From JBOFEH01 sp051650265 (lineage in GTDB: Bacteria; Bacillota; Clostridia; Lachnospirales; Cellulosilyticaceae), in NCBI GenBank assembly GCA_051650265.1, contig JBOFIR010000047.1, positions 1-35,942 of the forward strand: a stretch of DNA of 35,942 nt. The letters are read 5' to 3'. Position numbers and translations under genes: made by a program. The notes below the pieces were generated by a model. It ran no database searches and was not told the origin of the DNA. It was given only the letters and a program-made list of their open reading frames with translations. Below are positions 25,124 to 33,028 of this stretch, piece after piece (within the stretch, counting starts at the first letter, position 1; every line of letters begins with the position of its first letter).

Positions 25124-25915
25124 CTATAACAAAATGGTGATGATCAGATAGACACTCCCTATTGCAAAGGCCGCATAATCGGTATTGGCATAGGCAAGCT
25201 TATTCATACGCGTACGACCAACACCTCCACGGTAGCATCTTGCTTCCATTGCCATTGCCAACTCGTCTGCACGTCTAAATGCAGAAATAAAGAGTGGCAC
25301 CATAATTGGAATCATTGATTTGGCCCTTTGTATCAGATTGCCTGACTCAAAGTCTGCACCTCTAGCCATTTGCGCCTTCATAATCTTATCAGTCTCTTCT
25401 AACAAGATCGGGATAAAACGTAGGGAAATACTCATCATCATAGCAATTTCATGCGCTGGCAAACCAATTCTTTCAAAAGGTTTGAGTAAGCTCTCAATGC
25501 CATCTGTCAACTGAATAGGTGTAGTTGTCAAAGTGAGCAGTGATGTTCCAATAATTAAGAGAATTAATCTGACCGCCATTTCAATAGCGAGAATAATCCC
25601 TTCTACACTAATAGTAAAAATCCAAAAAGTTGCGATTTCATGTTCACCACGTGTAAAGAATACATTTAGGATTGCCGTAAAGATTAAAATAAATAAAATC
25701 CCTTTAAGACCCTTAAGCATAAACTTAAGTGGCACCTTGGAAAGTTTGATGACAGCTGCCAATGATACAAAAAGCACGAGATAGCCAACCCATGTACTCA
25801 CCATAAATATAGAGATAATATACAGCAGTGTCAAAAGAATCTTCGTCCTTGGGTCTAATTCGTGAAGCTTGGAGTCTGCTGGGTAATACTGCCCAATGGT
25901 AATATCCCTTAACAT
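25124..25915 (-). CDS. ecfT: ECF transporter transmembrane energizing subunit EcfT
   Basis: The 263-residue protein has an amphipathic start (RDITIGQYYP), several transmembrane helices and the two coupling-helix Ala-Arg-Gly-type motifs MARGADF and ARCYRGG near residues 180-225. EcfT joins the two ATPases to interchangeable substrate-binding S components for vitamins and metals. ATG 25915 is chosen because GGGGAGGGG lies seven bases before it; a GTG at 25921 in frame is less likely. It overlaps ecfA2 by seven bases. No S-component gene is nearby, as expected for a shared (group II) module. Confidence 0.94.
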   Translation of the reverse strand: MLRDITIGQYYPADSKLHELDPRTKILLTLLYIISIFMVSTWVGYLVLFVSLAAVIKLSKVPLKFMLKGLKGILFILIFTAILNVFFTRGEHEIATFWIFTISVEGIILAIEMAVRLILLIIGTSLLTLTTTPIQLTDGIESLLKPFERIGLPAHEIAMMMSISLRFIPILLEETDKIMKAQMARGADFESGNLIQRAKSMIPIMVPLFISAFRRADELAMAMEARCYRGGVGRTRMNKLAYANTDYAAFAIGSVYLIITILL

Positions 25916-26775
25916 GAGCACCCCTCCCCTTCTTTCAGATAAGCTGCAAGCCTTTGCGCTGCCTCTTCTGTAGTAAGGACATTACTATCAATAGCTAAAC
26001 CTCTAGCTTTGATGGCGGCCATCACAGAGCAAATCTGTGGTACAGCTAATCCGATTTCCTCAAGTTTGCATCCATTTGCGAAGACCTCTCTTGGTTTGCC
26101 TTGATAAGCAATTCGTCCTGCATGAAGAACAATCAGTTCCTCGGCATAGCGTGCTACATCCTCCATACTATGTGAAATAAGAATAATGGTGAGATTGAGC
26201 ATCTCGTGCATACGTTTAAGCTGACCAAACAACTCTTCACGCCCCTTTGGATCAAGTCCTGCCGTCGGCTCATCCAGGATAAGTACTTCTGGTTCCATTG
26301 CCAATACCCCTGCAATTGCAACACGGCGCTTTTGGCCACCAGAGAGTTCAAACGGTGACTTGCCATACAAATCTTCTGAGATTCCCACAAGCTTTAGTGA
26401 ACGCTCCACACGCTCTTTTAGCACTTTGTCTTCACAACCTTGATTTTTAGGGCCATAGGCAACATCATCATAGATTGTTTGCTCGAAAAGCTGGTACTCT
26501 GGATATTGAAACACAAGACCTACTTTCTGTCTTAGTGCCTTTTTATTATTTCCCTCACTGTGAATGTCTACACCATCAATATAGACACTTCCTTGAGAAG
26601 GTTTAATTAGTCCATTAAACATTTGAATAAGTGTACTTTTTCCTGAACCAGTATGTCCAATAATCCCTACAAATTTTCCCTTTGCAATATGCAAAGTAAT
26701 ATTTTGCAAAGCAATTTTTTGGAATGGTGTATCAGGATTATAAATATGTGTTACTTCTTTGATTGCAATTGCCAT
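25909..26775 (-). CDS. ecfA2: ECF transporter ATPase EcfA2
   Basis: The 288-residue ABC ATPase has Walker A GHTGSGKST at 40-48, signature LSGGQKRR and Walker B VLILDEPTAGLDP. Its opening phrase, IYNPDTPF, is typical of the second ECF ATPase. It overlaps ecfA1 by 25 bases and ecfT by seven, so the three are translationally coupled. GGAGG is four bases from the ATG. The C-terminal 70 residues form the heterodimer contact region usual in EcfA proteins. Confidence 0.95.
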   Translation of the reverse strand: MAIAIKEVTHIYNPDTPFQKIALQNITLHIAKGKFVGIIGHTGSGKSTLIQMFNGLIKPSQGSVYIDGVDIHSEGNNKKALRQKVGLVFQYPEYQLFEQTIYDDVAYGPKNQGCEDKVLKERVERSLKLVGISEDLYGKSPFELSGGQKRRVAIAGVLAMEPEVLILDEPTAGLDPKGREELFGQLKRMHEMLNLTIILISHSMEDVARYAEELIVLHAGRIAYQGKPREVFANGCKLEEIGLAVPQICSVMAAIKARGLAIDSNVLTTEEAAQRLAAYLKEGEGCSC

Positions 26776-27614
26776 ATTGCCTCCACCACCTCATCTTCTG
26801 TCAATAAATCTACCGGTAAATCAAATCCTTGTTTATTGAGTAAATAAACAAGATATGTCGTATCAGGTACATCTAGCCCAATTGCCTTGATTGCTTCAAC
26901 ATTCTGGAATACTGTGCGCGGTGTCCCCTCAAGGATTACTTTTCCCTTTTCCATCACGATCACACGGTCTGCCTTAACAACTTCTTGCATGTAATGTGTA
27001 ATATGAATAATGGTGATCCCATATTCCTTATTGAGTCTTTCCATCGTCTCCATCACCTGACGTCTCCCTATAGGGTCTAACATTGCAGTTGCCTCATCAA
27101 ATACAATGCACTCAGGACGCATCGCAATGACACCTGCTATGGCAATACGCTGTTTTTGTCCTCCTGAGAGTTGATTCGGTGAGCTACGCTTATAAGCATC
27201 CATTCCCACAATAGCAATTGCCTCATCGACTCTTTGCCTAATTTCTATGGGATCAATCCCTAGGTTCTCAGGACCAAAGGCAACATCTTCTTCTACAATT
27301 GTCGCTACAATTTGATTGTCCGGATTCTGGAATACCATACCCACATGGGATCTGACTTCCCATATTTGCTCTTTATCTTCCATATTAATGCCATTTACCC
27401 AAAGTGTTCCTTCTTGGTGAGATAAAATGCCATTCAAGTGTTTTGCAAATGTGGATTTCCCTGAGCCATTATGCCCAAGTACTGCTACAAACTCACCTTT
27501 ATTAATATGGATTGATACATGATCAAGCGCCCTTACAGCACCGATTTTATGCCCTTCATCATCTCTGACATCATATTCAAATACAAGTTCTTGGGCATCA
27601 ATCATTTTATCCAT
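26751..27614 (-). CDS. ecfA1: ECF transporter ATPase EcfA1
   Basis: The 287-residue ABC ATPase has Walker A GHNGSGKST at 47-55, signature LSGGQKQR and the EcfA1-type Walker B end DEATAMLDP. It forms a heterodimer with EcfA2. It is the first gene of the ecf-truA run and is separated from rplQ by about 170 bases with a terminator. Its own promoter is expected in that gap but no clear pair of boxes was found. TGAGGCG precedes the ATG. Confidence 0.95.
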   Translation of the reverse strand: MDKMIDAQELVFEYDVRDDEGHKIGAVRALDHVSIHINKGEFVAVLGHNGSGKSTFAKHLNGILSHQEGTLWVNGINMEDKEQIWEVRSHVGMVFQNPDNQIVATIVEEDVAFGPENLGIDPIEIRQRVDEAIAIVGMDAYKRSSPNQLSGGQKQRIAIAGVIAMRPECIVFDEATAMLDPIGRRQVMETMERLNKEYGITIIHITHYMQEVVKADRVIVMEKGKVILEGTPRTVFQNVEAIKAIGLDVPDTTYLVYLLNKQGFDLPVDLLTEDEVVEAIWQLQSKK

Positions 27615-27709
27615 TTTATCGCCTCATTTCTTTTCAGTTATCGTTCTTATAAATTACCAGTAACCTTTCTAGTCTTTTATAACAGCCATAACTCATATTA
27701 TGAAACAAA

Positions 27710-27736
27710 GGAGGACTTTCGTCCACCCTCTTTTTT
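27710..27736. other. Second hairpin in the rplQ-ecfA1 gap
   Basis: A short stem GGAC/GTCC with a tetraloop (GAAA on the minus strand) extends past one mismatch by a few pairs. It is followed by TTTTTT at 27731-27736 on the plus strand and by CCTTTGTTT on the minus strand. It may be a backup terminator for the ribosomal operon or part of the ecfA1 leader. Confidence 0.35.
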
Positions 27737-27753
27737 AAAGATAAATACAGAAA

Positions 27754-27778
27754 AGGGATTAAGAAATTCTTAATCCCT
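27754..27778 (-). terminator. Terminator of the ribosomal superoperon
   Basis: A near-perfect palindrome (arm AGGGATTAAGAA, 27754-27778) lies directly after the rplQ stop and is followed on the minus strand by TTTTCTG. It ends the rplF...rplQ transcription unit. Confidence 0.85.
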
Positions 27779-27783
27779 GGACA

Positions 27784-28308
27784 TTATACTAATTCAATGA
27801 TAACTTCTTCAGCACCGTCACCTTTACGTGGTCCGATTTTGATGATTCTTGTGTAACCACCATTACGATCTGTGTATTTAGGAGCGATTTCGCTGAATAA
27901 TTTTTCTGTTAAATCAACAGATTTAGCTTGTCTTCTCTTGTTAGTTTCAACTTCTGTTACAGGGTATAATACCTTTAACATTTGTCTTCTAGCATGGAGA
28001 CGAGTAGCGCTATCTTTTTTGATTGTTTTCTCTACTTCTTCGAATACAGTTACTTTTTTACCATCTACAACTTCCTTAACGCGTTTACCGTTAACGTCCT
28101 TTTTAGGTACTTTTGCAGTAACTTTCATTTCTTCGTAGTTATCTTTTTCACGAACAGCCATTGCGATTAAGCCTTCTGCTATCTTACGAATCTCTTTAGC
28201 TTTAGCTGTAGTTGTTCTGATTTTCCCATGGTATAAGAGATTTGTTACTTGATTACGAAGTAATGCTTTACGACCAGCTGCATCACGTCCAAGTTTTCTT
28301 TGAGCCAT
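27784..28308 (-). CDS. rplQ: 50S ribosomal protein L17, long form with insertion
   Basis: The core matches L17: MAQRKLGRDAAGRKALLRNQ at the start and GGYTRIIKIGPRKGD near the end. At 174 residues it is about 50 longer than the common bacterial form. The extra stretch (about 57-100) is charged (KVPKKDVNGK, VDGKKVTVFEEVEK) and lies between the two core halves. Long L17 proteins occur in Lachnospirales, which supports that placement. It is the last gene of the operon. Confidence 0.96.
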   Translation of the reverse strand: MAQRKLGRDAAGRKALLRNQVTNLLYHGKIRTTTAKAKEIRKIAEGLIAMAVREKDNYEEMKVTAKVPKKDVNGKRVKEVVDGKKVTVFEEVEKTIKKDSATRLHARRQMLKVLYPVTEVETNKRRQAKSVDLTEKLFSEIAPKYTDRNGGYTRIIKIGPRKGDGAEEVIIELV

Positions 28309-28331
28309 ACCTAAACCTCCTTCGTTTGCTA

Positions 28332-29291
28332 TTAATCTTCACTTGGTTTGAGTGCAAATCCAAGTTCTTCTAGTTTTTGGAATACTTCTTCTAATGACTT
28401 ACGTCCTAAGTTACGAACTTTCATCATCTCATCTTCTGTTTTGTTTGTAAGGTCTTCAACAGTGTTGATTCCCGCACGTTTTAAACAGTTAAATGATCTT
28501 ACTGAAAGATCTAACTCTTCGATCGTCATTTCAAGAGTTTTTTCTTTGGAGTCATCTTCTTTAGTCACCATGATTTCTGCATTACGTGCATTCTCACTTA
28601 AGTCAATGAATAGATTTAAGTGTTCACTTAATACTTTTGCAGCTAAGCTCACAGCTTCATCTGGTTTTAAAGTGCCATTTGTCCATACTTGTAATGTTAG
28701 TTTGTCATAGTCAGTTTGTTGACCAACGCGAGTATCTTCTACTGCGAAGTTCACACGTTCAACTGGTGTATAACTAGCATCTACTGGAATTACTCCGATA
28801 GGCATTTCTGTTTTTTTGAGCTTGTTTGTTCCTACATAGCCACGACCTCTTGTAACAGTCATTTCAATGTATAAACGAGAATTTGCACCGCCATTTAATG
28901 TAGCAATGTGATGCTCTGGGTTAAGGATTTCAATCTCTGGAGGACATTTAATGTCAGCACCAGTTACTGCACCTTCACCTGTAGCTTCAATATAGACTAC
29001 TTTAGGCTCCATGTTATCACTTGTATCTTTGATCGCAAGACCTTTAAGATTTAAAATGATTTCTAATGCATCTTCTTTTACTTGTGGGATACTACTGAAT
29101 TCGTGTAATACCCCATCAATTTTAACGCTGCTAATTGCAGAACCTGGTAAAGAAGATAAAAGGATTCTTCTAAGGCCATTGCCTAGTGTCATTCCGTATC
29201 CTCTTTCTAAAGGCTCAACAATAAAGCATCCGTACTTGCCATCTGCAGATAGCTCTTTAATCTCGATTTGTGGTTTTTCAAATTCCAACAC
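28332..29291 (-). CDS. rpoA: DNA-directed RNA polymerase subunit alpha
   Basis: The 319-residue protein has an N-terminal dimerisation domain (about 1-230, with GYGMTLGNGLRRILLSSLPG near 33) and a C-terminal promoter and activator contact domain (about 248-315, LDLSVRSFNCLKRAGI). The start is GTG 29291, nine bases after GGAGG; the next codon is TTG. It keeps the usual order rpsM-rpsK-rpsD-rpoA-rplQ. Confidence 0.98.
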   Translation of the reverse strand: MLEFEKPQIEIKELSADGKYGCFIVEPLERGYGMTLGNGLRRILLSSLPGSAISSVKIDGVLHEFSSIPQVKEDALEIILNLKGLAIKDTSDNMEPKVVYIEATGEGAVTGADIKCPPEIEILNPEHHIATLNGGANSRLYIEMTVTRGRGYVGTNKLKKTEMPIGVIPVDASYTPVERVNFAVEDTRVGQQTDYDKLTLQVWTNGTLKPDEAVSLAAKVLSEHLNLFIDLSENARNAEIMVTKEDDSKEKTLEMTIEELDLSVRSFNCLKRAGINTVEDLTNKTEDEMMKVRNLGRKSLEEVFQKLEELGFALKPSED

Positions 29292-29342
29292 CCGGTAAAC
29301 CCTCCTTTATTTTTAAAATAGACTTTTGAGGGTGACGAACTA

Positions 29343-29969
29343 TTACTTAGAGTAAAGCTCAACGATAAGTGTTTCTTGGATATCTGTATCGATTTGACCT
29401 CTGTTTGGTACTGCGTTTACAGTTCCTTTAAGGTTTTCGATATCTGCATCTAACCATTCAGGTACGATACGAGAAGCAGTTACTTCTGTAACTTGTTTGA
29501 AACGCTCAAAGCTTTTAGCATCTTCTTTAACTTCAATAACGTCACCAACACGTACTTGGTATGATGGGATGTTTACTCTTTTACCGTTAACGATAATTAA
29601 GTTGTGACGAACAACTTGTCTAGCCTCTGTACGAGAACGTCCAAGACCTAAACGGTATGCAACGTTATCTAAACGAAGCTCAAGGTTACGAAGTAAGTTC
29701 TCACCTGTGATACCTGGTTGTTTGTCTGCTTTTTCAAAGTAAGTTCTGAATTGTCCTTCAAGAACACCATAAATTCTTTTTGCTTTTTGTTTTTCACGTA
29801 ATTGTAAGCCGTACTCAGATAATTTAGTTCTGCTTTGACCGTGTTGTCCTGGCGCATATGGTCTTCTCTCGATCGCACATGCAGCTGAGAAACATCTTTC
29901 GCCTTTTAAGAATAATTTTTTACCTTCACGACGACATTGTTTACATTTCGCTCCAATATATCTAGCCAT
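29343..29969 (-). CDS. rpsD: 30S ribosomal protein S4, zinc-binding form
   Basis: The 208-residue protein has four cysteines, Cys9, Cys12, Cys26 and Cys31, the zinc (C+) form. The S4 RNA-binding domain lies at about 98-160 (LELRLDNVAYRLGLGRSR). S4 nucleates assembly of the 30S body and often autoregulates its operon. It is encoded in place inside the alpha operon, unlike in Bacillus where rpsD stands apart. Confidence 0.98.
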   Translation of the reverse strand: MARYIGAKCKQCRREGKKLFLKGERCFSAACAIERRPYAPGQHGQSRTKLSEYGLQLREKQKAKRIYGVLEGQFRTYFEKADKQPGITGENLLRNLELRLDNVAYRLGLGRSRTEARQVVRHNLIIVNGKRVNIPSYQVRVGDVIEVKEDAKSFERFKQVTEVTASRIVPEWLDADIENLKGTVNAVPNRGQIDTDIQETLIVELYSK

Positions 29970-29987
29970 TTCTCATTACACCTCCTA

Positions 29988-30395
29988 TTACACTCTTCTA
30001 CGTTTTGGTGGACGACATCCGTTGTGTGGTACAGGAGTTACATCTTTGATTAATGTTACTTCTAAACCTGCTGCTTGAAGAGCACGGATAGCCGCTTCGC
30101 GTCCAGAACCTGGACCTTTTACCATAACTTCTACTGATTTTAAACCATGTTCCATTGCTGCTTTAGCTGCTGTTTCAGCTGCCATTTGAGCCGCGTAAGG
30201 AGTTGATTTTCTTGAACCTCTGAAACCAAGTCCACCCGCACTTGCCCATGAAAGAGCATTTCCATTTGTATCTGTTAATGTAACCATTGTATTGTTAAAA
30301 GTAGATTGGATATGAGCCATACCACGTTCTACATGTTTTCTGTCGCGACGTCTACGAGTTGCACCCTTTTTAGCCGCTTTTTTTGCTGCTGCCAT
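29988..30395 (-). CDS. rpsK: 30S ribosomal protein S11
   Basis: The 135-residue protein has an Ala/Lys/Arg-rich N-terminus, HIQSTFNNTMVTLTD, and the C-terminal VTPVPHNGCRPPKRRRV typical of S11. It lies on the 30S platform near the mRNA exit. It follows rpsM by 23 bases. Confidence 0.98.
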   Translation of the reverse strand: MAAAKKAAKKGATRRRRDRKHVERGMAHIQSTFNNTMVTLTDTNGNALSWASAGGLGFRGSRKSTPYAAQMAAETAAKAAMEHGLKSVEVMVKGPGSGREAAIRALQAAGLEVTLIKDVTPVPHNGCRPPKRRRV

Positions 30396-30418
30396 GAGAT
30401 CTTAACCTCCTTTATTTA

Positions 30419-30787
30419 CTATTTCTTTTTGTTTGCTACAGTTTTCTTAGGACCTTTGCGTGTACGTGCATTAGTCTTAGTTTTTTGTCCTCTTACAGGA
30501 AGTCCACGTCTATGACGAATACCTCTATAGCATCCGATCTCCATTAATCTCTTGATGTTAAGAGCGATTTCACGACGTAAATCCCCTTCAACGATTTGAG
30601 ATTTTTCAATTTCTTCACGGATTTTTTGAGCTTCTTCTTCAGTTAAATCTTTAACGCGTTTGTCGAAATCAATTCCAGCCTCAGTAAGAATTCTACGAGA
30701 GCTTGGACGTCCAATACCGTAAACGTAAGTAAGACCGATTTCAACACGTTTATTTTTTGGTAAGTCTACACCTGCAATACGTGCCAT
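30419..30787 (-). CDS. rpsM: 30S ribosomal protein S13
   Basis: The 122-residue protein begins MARIAGVDLPKNKRVEIGLTY and ends with the basic tail that contacts tRNA. ATG 30787 is chosen; a GTG at 30799 in the same frame is part of the AGGAGGTG ribosome-binding site. It is the first gene after a probable internal promoter in the operon. Confidence 0.97.
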   Translation of the reverse strand: MARIAGVDLPKNKRVEIGLTYVYGIGRPSSRRILTEAGIDFDKRVKDLTEEEAQKIREEIEKSQIVEGDLRREIALNIKRLMEIGCYRGIRHRRGLPVRGQKTKTNARTRKGPKKTVANKKK

Positions 30788-30888
30788 TTCGTTTTGCACC
30801 TCCTATTATTGATGTTCAATATATATATATACACAGCATATTCCGAATCTGACTATGCCGCAGCCGCTTTAGTTACTCACAAAACGAT

Positions 30889-30917
30889 ATTATATATGAT
30901 TATGCGAGATAAATCAA
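30889..30917 (-). promoter_or_regulatory. Probable internal promoter ahead of rpsM
   Basis: On the minus strand TTGATT (30912-30917) and TATAAT (30889-30894) are 17 bases apart, in the 143-base gap between rpmJ and rpsM. The start would be near 30882, giving a leader of about 95 bases that includes a small GCATA/TATGC hairpin and an (AT)-rich run at about 30819-30832. Confidence 0.75.
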
Positions 30918-30930
30918 TGATTAATTGATT

Positions 30931-31044
30931 TTAGCCTTGTTTTTGTTTGTGCTTTGGATTCTCACAGATAACGCAAACACGACCTTTTCTCTTAATTACT
31001 TTACATTTTTCACAAATCTTTTTTACAGATGGGCGTACTTTCAT
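30931..31044 (-). CDS. rpmJ: 50S ribosomal protein L36, zinc-binding form
   Basis: This 37-residue gene reads MKVRPSVKKICEKC, then KGRVCVICENPKHKQ and a short tail to TAA at 30931-30933. Cys11, Cys14, Cys27 and His32 form the zinc site (C+ form). GAAAGGAGAGCAG precedes the ATG. It lies between infA and rpsM as in most Firmicutes. Confidence 0.96.
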   Translation of the reverse strand: MKVRPSVKKICEKCKVIKRKGRVCVICENPKHKQKQG

Positions 31045-31071
31045 TTTCTGCTCTCCTTTCTATTATACCAT

Positions 31072-31290
31072 TTATTTAGAACGCCAGATAATTCGTCCCT
31101 TGGTTAAATCATATGGAGAAAGCTCTACAGTTACTTTATCACCCGGTAATACACGGATAAAATTCATACGAAGTTTTCCTGAGATATGCCCAAGAACCAC
31201 GTGGCCCCCTTCGATCTCAACTTTGAACATCGCATTTGGTAACTTTTCTATCACTGTTCCCTCTACTTCGATAACATCACCTTTTGCCAA
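31072..31290 (-). CDS. infA: Translation initiation factor IF-1
   Basis: The 72-residue S1-fold protein reads MAKGDVIEVEGTVIEKLPNAMF and ends TKGRIIWRSK, the full standard length. It binds the A site of the 30S subunit during initiation. It starts one base after the KOW-protein gene ends. Confidence 0.98.
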   Translation of the reverse strand: MAKGDVIEVEGTVIEKLPNAMFKVEIEGGHVVLGHISGKLRMNFIRVLPGDKVTVELSPYDLTKGRIIWRSK

Positions 31291-31291
31291 G

Positions 31292-31585
31292 TTACAAACC
31301 TCCTTCTTCTATAGAAGTTTTATTTAAATAGTCATCTATGGCAGATCTAACATCAAAGTCAGTTACTTTGCCATCTTCTACAATCTTGGTGCGAATGCAA
31401 TCTACGATTGTATTTGTCTTTTGAATATGCTTTTTCTTCTTAAGTTTAGGTTTCTCTACAGGACGTAGGCTCCCATCCACTAAGTGAACATATTCAGTTT
31501 CGATACTCGTTACAATAAAAGGTCTACCTTTATCTCTACCACATTTTGAAAATACGATTTGCCCTAAAGCATAATCCGCTCTCAT
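31292..31585 (-). CDS. KOW-domain RNA-binding protein (L14e/L27e-like)
   Basis: The 97-residue protein opens with a KOW motif (about 5-35, YALGQIVFSKCGRDKGRPFIV), then a basic KPKLKKKKH patch. It is found between map and infA in many Clostridia and probably binds ribosomal RNA. Its ATG overlaps the map stop by four bases. The function in Clostridia is not established. Confidence 0.85.
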   Translation of the reverse strand: MRADYALGQIVFSKCGRDKGRPFIVTSIETEYVHLVDGSLRPVEKPKLKKKKHIQKTNTIVDCIRTKIVEDGKVTDFDVRSAIDDYLNKTSIEEGGL

Positions 31586-32358
31586 AACTCCACCTCTGCA
31601 GTTCCCAAAGAACGCATAGTAAGTATAAGTGGCTCATCATCTGTAATGATAATAGTATTTTCATAATGAGCTGATGGTAAGCCGTCTCTTGTAACAAATG
31701 TCCAACCATCACCTATTTCACGTACTTGGTAAGTTCCCATGTTGATCATCGGTTCTATTGCAAGTGCCATGCCTTTTTGCAGTTTAACGCCTCTGCCAGG
31801 TGCTTTGTAGTTAGGTACTTGTGGCTCTTCATGAAGCTCTTGGCCTATTCCGTGCCCAACCAGGTCTCTAACGACACCATAGCCGAACTTTTCTGCATGT
31901 TGCTGAATAGCTAAGGATATCTGTCCTAGATGATTGCCTGCCTTTGCATATTTTAATCCTTCAAAGAAACTTTGCTTTGTAACTTCAATCAGTTGTAAAA
32001 CATCAGGTGACACATCTCCGACTGGATAGGTTCTTGCAGCATCAGAGTGGTATCCTTTGTAGTATACCCCAAGGTCAATACTTACTATGTCACCTTGCTG
32101 AATCTTTCGCCCACCTGGGATTCCATGGACAACCTCTTCATTAATCGATATACATGCCGCTGCTGGATATCCGTAATATCCTTTGAAAGAAGGTTTTGCA
32201 CCTTTACTTACGATGAAACGGTCTGCTAGATCGCTTAACTCTTTTGTCGTGATTCCTGGCTTAATATGGCTCTCGACTAACTCATGTGCTTCAATGAGAA
32301 TCTGTGCAGATTCTTTCATTAACACTATTTCCTTGTCGGATTTAATGGGGATTGGCAT
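31582..32358 (-). CDS. map: Methionine aminopeptidase type I
   Basis: The 258-residue enzyme removes the N-terminal methionine from new proteins. All metal ligands are visible: Asp95, Asp106, His169, Glu202 and Glu233, with His78 in the substrate pocket. It has no N-terminal zinc-finger extension. It starts one base after adk ends, in the usual secY-adk-map order. Confidence 0.97.
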   Translation of the reverse strand: MPIPIKSDKEIVLMKESAQILIEAHELVESHIKPGITTKELSDLADRFIVSKGAKPSFKGYYGYPAAACISINEEVVHGIPGGRKIQQGDIVSIDLGVYYKGYHSDAARTYPVGDVSPDVLQLIEVTKQSFFEGLKYAKAGNHLGQISLAIQQHAEKFGYGVVRDLVGHGIGQELHEEPQVPNYKAPGRGVKLQKGMALAIEPMINMGTYQVREIGDGWTFVTRDGLPSAHYENTIIITDDEPLILTMRSLGTAEVEL

Positions 32359-32359
32359 T

Positions 32360-33007
32360 TTAGTTCACTCCTAATGCTTTCTTTACCCTTGCACGAACTT
32401 CATCAACTGCACCAACGCCATCGATGTGAAGTACTTTATCTTGCGCACTATAATGAGCAATTAAAGGCTTCGTTTGTGCATGATAAACTTCTAATCTTTT
32501 CTTAACTGTTTCTTCTTTATCATCTTCTCTTTGAACAAGATGAGAAGAACATTCATTACAAATACCAGCCACTGTTTCAATCTTATATAATTTATGATAA
32601 GAAGCGCCGCAACTAGGGCAAACTGTTCTACCAGCCATACGCTCAATAATCACTTCATCAGCTACATCCACGTCAAGTACGTGATCGATTGGCATTCCTA
32701 ATTCAGCTAATGTTGCATCGAGTGCCTCAGCTTGAGGAATCGTTCTTGGGAATCCATCAAGGATCATCCCATTCTTACAATCATCTTGTGTGATTCTATC
32801 TTTAACTAGCTCGATCACTAGCTCATCTGGCACCAATTGCCCTGCATCCATGTATTGTTTAGCTTTTTGTCCTAGTTCAGTATTTTTAGAAATATGCTCT
32901 CTAAAAATGTTACCTGTTGAGATAGTTGGTATCTCGTATAATTTCATAAGCATCTCTGCTTGAGTACCTTTACCTGCACCAGGTGCACCTAATAGTATTA
33001 ATCTCAT
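32360..33007 (-). CDS. adk: Adenylate kinase, zinc-LID form
   Basis: The 215-residue kinase interconverts AMP, ADP and ATP. It has the P-loop GAPGAGKGT at 7-15, the DGFPRT motif near 84, and a long LID with Cys130, Cys133, Cys150 and Cys153, the zinc-stabilised Gram-positive form. It lies 21 bases after secY. Confidence 0.98.
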   Translation of the reverse strand: MRLILLGAPGAGKGTQAEMLMKLYEIPTISTGNIFREHISKNTELGQKAKQYMDAGQLVPDELVIELVKDRITQDDCKNGMILDGFPRTIPQAEALDATLAELGMPIDHVLDVDVADEVIIERMAGRTVCPSCGASYHKLYKIETVAGICNECSSHLVQREDDKEETVKKRLEVYHAQTKPLIAHYSAQDKVLHIDGVGAVDEVRARVKKALGVN

Positions 33008-33028
33008 TGCGGCTACCCCCTATAAATT

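Noticed and set aside
30819..30833. AT dinucleotide run as a repeat element
   Set aside because: Only about seven units, ordinary in AT-rich leader DNA.
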